This document shows positions 59,737 to 64,000 of a DNA stretch of 64,000 nt, one piece after another. The stretch spans positions 372,001 to 436,000 of the forward strand of contig NZ_QGLF01000005.1 of the NCBI RefSeq assembly GCF_003173055.1, read 5' to 3'. The translations under genes and the position numbers were made by a program. The stretch comes from Zavarzinia compransoris. Its GTDB lineage: Bacteria; Pseudomonadota; Alphaproteobacteria; Zavarziniales; Zavarziniaceae. Under the pieces are notes generated by a model, which did not search any database, had not been told where the DNA came from, and worked only from the letters and a program-made list of their open reading frames with translations. Position 1 is the first letter of the stretch. Each line of letters starts with the position of its first letter.

Positions 59737-61983
59737 ATGCCGCCGTTTTCCCGCCGCCCCGGCCTTCTGGTCGCGGCCTCGGCCCTGCTCGCCGCCTCCT
59801 CGGCGCTCGCCTACGACTTCGAGATCGGCGACGAGGTCACGGGCAGCGTCATCACCACGCTGTCGATCGGCGCGCAGATGCGGATCGCCGATCGCGATCC
59901 CCGCAACGTCGGCTATTACAACGGCGGGCGTTACACCCCGGCCGATGCCGACGACGGCAACCTGAATTTCGACAAATACGACCTGGTCACCCAGATCACG
60001 GCCGTCCGCTCCGAGGCGCGGCTGCGCTGGCGCGATTATTTCGCCACCGTCAGCGGCGAAGCCTTCGTCGATGCCGTCGCCCTGAACAACGACCTTGCCC
60101 CGAACGGCCCGGAAGGGCGGCCCTGGCGCGGGCGCTATTCGCCCTCGGCGCGGGATGCGGCGGCCTGGGACGCGCGCTTCCGGGAATATTACGTCGGCGG
60201 CAATTTCACCCTGTTCGACAATAATCTCCAGGTGAAGCTGGGCAGCCAGATCCTGAACTGGGGCGAGGCGCTGTTCACCCTGAACGGCATTTCGGTGATC
60301 AATCCGCTCGAGGTCAGCAAGATCCTGACCCCGGGGACGGAACTGAAGGACGCCCTGATCCCGGTGCCCATGGTGAAACTGTCCTATGAGATCGCGGACG
60401 GGCCGTCGATCGAAGCCTTCTACCAGTTCGACTTCGAGCCGATCCGCCTGCCGGTCTGCGGCAGTTTCCTCAGCTTCAACGACAATCTCTGCGAAGGCGC
60501 CAAGGCGACCTCGGTGTTCACCGATGCCGGCGACCGCCGGTCCTATACGGTCGGGCGCGACAATGCCGCCGACTACGACAACCCGGCGCCGCCCTATGGC
60601 ACCGGCCCGCAGGCACTCTCGGTCAGCGTGCCCCTGCACCGCGAGGACGATCCGGCGGGCGGCGACTGGGGCGTTTCGCTGCGCTATTTCGTGCCGGAAC
60701 TGAACAATACCGAGTTCCAGGCCTTCTATGTGAACTACCGCAGCCGGCTGCCCTCGATCTATTTCAAGGCGCCGGAACACTATGCGGACGGGACGGGGGA
60801 GGTGGCGCTGATGACGGCGGCGCCGGGCCTGCTCGGGACTGCGCTTGGCGCCCTCGGGCCCGAGGCGCAGGCGGCGCTGGCGGCCGGCCTCGCGCAGCTG
60901 GCGCCGGGGCTGAACCTGACCGGCAATCTTCTGTCCGACCTGCTCGATCCGGCACTCGCGCCCGTGCTCGGCGGCCTGATCTCGCCGCCGCTCGGCACTT
61001 TGCCGCGCTCGGTGGTGTTCGAGAATTTGGATAATTCGGGTTTCTATCAATATTACCCGGACGATCTCCAGATGCTGGGGCTCGCCTTCAGCACCACCGA
61101 CAATTGGACCGGCATCGCCATCAACGGCGAGATTTCCTACAAGCACAATGTCCCGATCCTCGGCTCCGCCCCCGCCTTCTTCGCCGCGGCGATCAACCAG
61201 GCGGGCGGCATTCCGATCGACCAGGGCACGGCAGGGGCGCGGCTGCCGCTGGGCCCGCCGACCATCGCCGGCACGGCGCTGCCCCTCGGCCCCCTCTACA
61301 TCAATAATTTCGGCATCGCGCCGATTTCCGACGGGCCGAACGGCCTCGTCTTCGACGACCAATATAGTCCCGGCCGCATCATCCGCGCCGACAAGCGCCA
61401 CGATGTCTGGCAGGCGGCGCTGCGCCTGACCAAGATCTTCGGCGGCACCGATTTCCTGACCCGGGTGACGGGGGCGAATTCGATCATCGCGCTGGTTGAA
61501 TTCGGCGGGCTCTTCGTCGATCTCGACGAGAACTACCCCTATGCCGCCTATGGCCAGAACGGCTTTTCCGGCTTCTACAGCCGCGCGCTCGAACTGCCCG
61601 GGGGCTTTGCCCAGGTCTCGCCGCCCGAGCCGGTGCTGGCCCTGGGCGACCCGTTCTGGGAGACCGGCAGATTGCCCACCCAATGGTCGGGCGGCATCCA
61701 GGGCCTGTTCCTGTTCGACTATCCGGACCTGATCGAGGGGGTGAAACTGACGCCCTCCGTCGCCTTCTCGACCGGGCTGGTGGGGATCACGCCGGCGCCG
61801 CTGCCGGGCTTCACCAAGGGGATGACGTCGCTGCTCTTCGGCCTGCGCGCCGATTTCTCGCAAAGTTTCGCGGTGACGCTGAACTACTTCAAATCCTTCG
61901 GCGCGGGCGGCGGCTCGAACGGTTCGCGCAATCCCTTCATCGACCGGGATTTCCTCGGCATCGCCGCCACCTATCAGTTCTGA
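59737..61983 (+). CDS. DUF1302-family outer-membrane beta-barrel protein
   Basis: 748 residues from ATG 59737 (GGGAGGG upstream). The signal peptide (PGLLVAASALLAASSALA) is followed by YDFEIGDEVTGSVITTLSIGAQMRIADRDP, the DUF1302 start. Alternating strands with aromatic girdles run to a terminal Phe (FLGIAATYQF), the outer-membrane assembly signal. KLGSQILNWGEALFTLNGISVINPL is another family block. A region rich in Ala/Leu/Gly near 375-430 is an insertion relative to the usual pattern. It probably forms a channel for hydrophobic substrates with the DUF1329 partner. Its end overlaps the TetR gene by 10 bases. Confidence 0.88.
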   Translation: MPPFSRRPGLLVAASALLAASSALAYDFEIGDEVTGSVITTLSIGAQMRIADRDPRNVGYYNGGRYTPADADDGNLNFDKYDLVTQITAVRSEARLRWRDYFATVSGEAFVDAVALNNDLAPNGPEGRPWRGRYSPSARDAAAWDARFREYYVGGNFTLFDNNLQVKLGSQILNWGEALFTLNGISVINPLEVSKILTPGTELKDALIPVPMVKLSYEIADGPSIEAFYQFDFEPIRLPVCGSFLSFNDNLCEGAKATSVFTDAGDRRSYTVGRDNAADYDNPAPPYGTGPQALSVSVPLHREDDPAGGDWGVSLRYFVPELNNTEFQAFYVNYRSRLPSIYFKAPEHYADGTGEVALMTAAPGLLGTALGALGPEAQAALAAGLAQLAPGLNLTGNLLSDLLDPALAPVLGGLISPPLGTLPRSVVFENLDNSGFYQYYPDDLQMLGLAFSTTDNWTGIAINGEISYKHNVPILGSAPAFFAAAINQAGGIPIDQGTAGARLPLGPPTIAGTALPLGPLYINNFGIAPISDGPNGLVFDDQYSPGRIIRADKRHDVWQAALRLTKIFGGTDFLTRVTGANSIIALVEFGGLFVDLDENYPYAAYGQNGFSGFYSRALELPGGFAQVSPPEPVLALGDPFWETGRLPTQWSGGIQGLFLFDYPDLIEGVKLTPSVAFSTGLVGITPAPLPGFTKGMTSLLFGLRADFSQSFAVTLNYFKSFGAGGGSNGSRNPFIDRDFLGIAATYQF

Positions 61984-62624
61984 GGCCGGGCGGTGGCGGC
62001 GGTTTCATTGCCCAGCATGATGCGGGCGATGAAATCGGAAATCGTCAGTTCGACGTCGCGCCGGTCGAGATGCTTCGGGCAATGCAGCACCGCATCGATG
62101 ATCGAGGCGCGGGACATCACCATCAGGACATAGGAAGCCGCCTCCGGCCGGGGGAAGTTCAGCCGGTCGCGGACCGAGGCATGGGTCTGCGCCGCGATCA
62201 GCACCAATTGCTGGGGCAGCATGGCCACCGCCGGGATCTGCGTCGCGAAGGGGATGACTTCGAGGATCAGCTTCACCTTCACCCGGTGCCGGTCGATCAC
62301 CTCGAACAGGGCGGAGACCATGGCCAGCGCCGCTTCGCGCACTTCGAGCTGGGTCGAGGCGGCGAGGCGTGCCGTCACTTCCTCGACCATGGCCTCGACC
62401 CAGCCGGTGACGACCCGGGCGACGATCGCCTCCTTGTTCGGAAAATACTGGTAGAGCGAGCCGATGCCGACACCCGCCCGCTCCGCGATCCGGTTGGTGG
62501 TCACGCTGTCGTAGGGCAGGCTCGACAGAAGCTCGGCCGCCGCAGTGACCATGGCCTCGACCGTCACCTGGGCGCGGCGCTGGCTCGGCCGCTTCTTCAT
62601 GGCAATATCGATACCCCGGCCCAT
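61974..62624 (-). CDS. TetR-family transcriptional regulator
   Basis: 216 residues from ATG 62624 (GGGGGAG upstream; ATG 62600 is possible). The HTH reads AQVTVEAMVTAAAELLSSLPYDSVTTNRIAERAGVGIGSLYQYFPNKEAIVARVV. The ligand domain is all-helical and generic. It is convergent with the DUF1302 gene and overlaps it by 10 bases, so regulation of that operon is possible but not shown. An inverted repeat 30 bases upstream (62654-62675) suits autoregulation. Confidence 0.9.
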   Translation of the reverse strand: MGRGIDIAMKKRPSQRRAQVTVEAMVTAAAELLSSLPYDSVTTNRIAERAGVGIGSLYQYFPNKEAIVARVVTGWVEAMVEEVTARLAASTQLEVREAALAMVSALFEVIDRHRVKVKLILEVIPFATQIPAVAMLPQQLVLIAAQTHASVRDRLNFPRPEAASYVLMVMSRASIIDAVLHCPKHLDRRDVELTISDFIARIMLGNETAATARPQN

Positions 62625-62653
62625 CGCGCTCCCCCGCTCTTGTCGTTATATAT

Positions 62654-62675
62654 GAGCATTATAGGCATGATGCTC
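62654..62675. promoter_or_regulatory. Inverted repeat upstream of tetR, probable operator
   Basis: GAGCAT (62654-62659) and ATGCTC (62670-62675) flank 10 bases in an AT-rich patch 30 bases upstream of the TetR start. Confidence 0.45.
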
Positions 62676-62742
62676 GCTTTTGGCCGATGGGCAAGGAAAA
62701 TGGTGCCGGCCGGATGCGGGTCCGGCGGGCGAGGGCGGCCGC

Positions 62743-63039
62743 TCAGGCGCCGGGCGGCGGTAGCCGCCGCCTGAGCGCCTTGCGGATGCGGCGCCACTTG
62801 GCCTGCTCGAACCCCAGGCTCCGATGCCAGGCGGCGTGTTCCTCCATGGCGGCCCAGGCTTCCGGGGCGTCGGGATGGTCGCGCAGCACCGCATCGGCCA
62901 GCGCCTCGATCTCCGCGCGGGAGACGAGGCGCGGCAGGATCACCCCCTCGACCACGGCCCAGCCGAGGCCGGCCGCGATGGGCGAAAGCGCCGCCGCGAC
63001 CGCCAGCCATTTCAGCGCCGGCAGGGGGCAATCCAGCAT
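62743..63039 (-). CDS. Small membrane-anchored protein (hypothetical)
   Basis: 98 residues from ATG 63039 (a TTG at 63048 is an alternative; neither has a good ribosome site). One membrane helix near residues 8-30 (LKWLAVAAALSPIAAGLGWAVVEGVIL) is followed by a charged helical domain with many Trp/His/Arg (AWAAMEEHAAWHRSLGFEQAKWRRIRKALRRRL). It is divergent from the XRE gene at 63165, and repeated TTGCGA motifs lie in the shared promoter region. No family is recognised. Confidence 0.55.
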   Translation of the reverse strand: MLDCPLPALKWLAVAAALSPIAAGLGWAVVEGVILPRLVSRAEIEALADAVLRDHPDAPEAWAAMEEHAAWHRSLGFEQAKWRRIRKALRRRLPPPGA

Positions 63040-63040
63040 A

Positions 63041-63107
63041 ATTCGCAACTACCGGACGATTTGTATGATAATCGCATTTATATTGCGAATTATGGCGTGA
63101 TCGCAAT
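63041..63107. repeat. Repeated TTGCGA/TCGCAA motifs in a divergent promoter
   Basis: ATTCGCAA (63041-63048) and TTGCGAAT (63083-63090) are perfect reverse complements. TCGCA (63072-63076) and ATCGCAA (about 63100) add further half-sites. They sit between the small membrane gene and the XRE gene, in an AT-rich patch. Confidence 0.5.
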
Positions 63108-63134
63108 GTTGTTTCCTTCTGTTGCCGTGTCCCG

Positions 63135-63158
63135 CCTCCGAATGTCGGCATTCGGAGG
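63135..63158 (+). promoter_or_regulatory. Perfect inverted repeat enclosing the XRE ribosome site
   Basis: Arms CCTCCGAATG and CATTCGGAGG pair over all ten bases around a TCGG loop. The right arm contains GGAGG, the ribosome site of the gene starting at GTG 63165. The RNA hairpin would hide that site; as DNA it could be an operator. Confidence 0.7.
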
Positions 63159-63164
63159 TGCAGC

Positions 63165-63494
63165 GTGTCGCTTGCGGTCATATTCGGAACAAACCTGCGT
63201 CATCATCGTAAGGCCAAACACCTGACGCAGGCTGAGCTTGCCGAGAAGGTGGCGCTCTCGCCCGAGATGATCAGCAAGATCGAGCGCGGGATCGCCTCGC
63301 CGTCCTTCGCGACGATCGAGAAACTGTCGGAGATACTGGCGGTGCCCGAGGTGGTCTTCTTCGGCGTCGGCCTGATCGTCACCACCGACGGCGAGCGGAC
63401 GCGCATCCTCTCGAAGATCCAGACCCGGCTGTCCCGCCTGAACGAGGACCAACTGGTGCGCGCTGACAGGATGCTGAGCGCGCTGACGGACTGA
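63165..63494 (+). CDS. XRE-family transcriptional regulator
   Basis: 109 residues from GTG 63165, chosen for the GGAGG seven bases upstream. The HTH_3 domain covers about residues 8-62 (GTNLRHHRKAKHLTQAELAEKVALSPEMISKIERGIASPSFATIEKLSEIL). A short helical tail (SRLNEDQLVRADRMLSAL) may mediate dimerisation. Such small regulators often repress themselves and a divergent gene, here the small membrane protein. The ribosome site is part of a perfect inverted repeat. Confidence 0.88.
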   Translation: MSLAVIFGTNLRHHRKAKHLTQAELAEKVALSPEMISKIERGIASPSFATIEKLSEILAVPEVVFFGVGLIVTTDGERTRILSKIQTRLSRLNEDQLVRADRMLSALTD

Positions 63495-63534
63495 CGGCCG
63501 CCCTCTGCGCGGGCTTCCGCCCGCCGTGCGGCAA

Positions 63535-63609
63535 TGGTGCCGGTTGAGGGGATTGAACCCCCGACCTTCGGTTTACAAAACCGCTGCTCTACCGCTGAGC
63601 TAAACCGGC
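63535..63609 (-). tRNA. tRNA-Thr (anticodon TGT)
   Basis: On the minus strand the acceptor arms GCCGGTT (from 63609) and AACCGGC (to 63539) pair fully, followed by A73 and an encoded CCA. The D-arm (GCTC ... GAGC), an anticodon loop TTTGTAA giving TGT, and the T-arm with TTCAATC are all present. The first anticodon-stem pair is G-A, a small irregularity. Confidence 0.95.
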
Positions 63610-63780
63610 CGCTGCGGCACCGGAAGCCGGTGCCTGTTGGGATCATGCCGACCTAAGCACCTGATCCGATTCGCCTTCTCGCCCCGGCGGCAAAGCCGCT
63701 GCCTTGCCGGGGCCCGGGGTCGACCGGGCGGTATATGTCGCCGCCGCCGACCCGGTCGTCAATGGTGAATTTCCGGTCCT

Positions 63781-64000
63781 TCAGCCGAGATAGGCGACGG
63801 CCGTCAGGCTTTCGGACAGGACCCAGAGGCGGCGGCCGGTTTCCGGGTCGCGCGCCTTCTGCGCGGCCTGGGCGGGCACCGCCCGGCGGCCCCAGAGTTC
63901 GAGCGTGCCGTCCGGGCCCCAATAGCTGCCGCCCGCGACATCGGGCGCGGTCGCCGCATGTAGGATCGGGATCGCGCCGCGATCGGCGGATTGGGCGAAG
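63781..64000 (-). CDS. 3' end of a short-chain dehydrogenase (retinol / protochlorophyllide-reductase-like), partial
   Basis: Reading the minus strand from the window edge to a TGA (63781-63783) gives 72 residues with no start in view. They include FAQSADRGAIPILHAATAPDV, GSYWGPDGTLELWG, RDPETGRRLW and LSESLTAVAYLG. This is the characteristic C-terminal segment of SDR proteins annotated as oxidoreductases of the retinol-dehydrogenase or protochlorophyllide-reductase group. The cofactor and catalytic motifs lie outside the window. The 170 bases between it and the tRNA hold no feature I can name. Confidence 0.75.
   Translation of the reverse strand, partial: FAQSADRGAIPILHAATAPDVAGGSYWGPDGTLELWGRRAVPAQAAQKARDPETGRRLWVLSESLTAVAYLG

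Overview
The window is high-GC DNA (roughly 70% by eye) from an alphaproteobacterium. The clearest marker is a canonical CtrA response regulator (40386-41102) divergent from fliI-fliJ with a CtrA box between them. CtrA next to fliI/fliJ, an AHL quorum-sensing pair and abundant acyl-CoA metabolism suggest a Rhodospirillales-like, free-living, probably flagellated organism. That placement is inference, not a taxonomic assignment. No prophage, insertion sequence, CRISPR array or plasmid gene was seen.

Layout. 1-7.2 kb: the end of a probable fatty-acid-oxidation gene, a secreted beta-propeller-like protein, a double-hotdog thioesterase, a HAD phosphatase, an acyl-CoA dehydrogenase and a tandem pair of methionine-rich periplasmic proteins. 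7.2-17.3 kb: a one-directional accessory cluster led by a CHAT-family protease, then an HTH protein with a DUF4384-like tail, an OmpA-type lipoprotein, a four-helix membrane protein with coiled coils, a secreted protein, three 17-kDa-antigen-like lipoproteins, small membrane proteins and a calcium-loop protein. I match it to no described system and regard it as the most interesting region. 17.3-28 kb: a DEAD-box helicase with a structured leader, two SDR/LysR pairings, a DmpA-type peptidase, an omega-aminotransferase, a cupin and an autotransporter esterase.

28.2-38.3 kb: reductive pyrimidine catabolism. preT-preA reduce uracil/thymine, a dihydropyrimidinase opens the ring, an M20 amidohydrolase releases beta-alanine, and an ABC importer (ATPase, two permeases, NMT1/THI5-like binding protein) probably supplies substrate. 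The aminotransferase at 24.3 kb could take beta-alanine onward. The two promoters share an 18-bp RutR-like operator although no RutR is seen. 38.3-43 kb: TetR plus MpaB-like oxygenase with a three-half-site operator, then ctrA/fliI/fliJ. 43-49.4 kb: FAD oxidoreductase, modABC with a ModE-like box over the modA ribosome site, OsmC, DUF3422 and two overlapping PaaI-type thioesterases. 49.6-55 kb: thiolase, SDR, YhhN-like membrane protein, DUF3592 and DUF4139 proteins.

55-64 kb: an OGFr-domain protein, a small helical protein and luxR form a probable operon facing luxI. luxI and the XRE gene behind it each carry the same GATC-centred dyad at about the same distance upstream, so they look like two members of one quorum-sensing regulon. 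A DUF1329-DUF1302 outer-membrane pair, a TetR regulator, a small membrane protein, an XRE regulator whose ribosome site lies in a perfect inverted repeat, tRNA-Thr(TGT) and the 3' end of an SDR gene finish the window. Apart from 58027-58340 (described below), no stretch longer than 300 bases lacks a gene.
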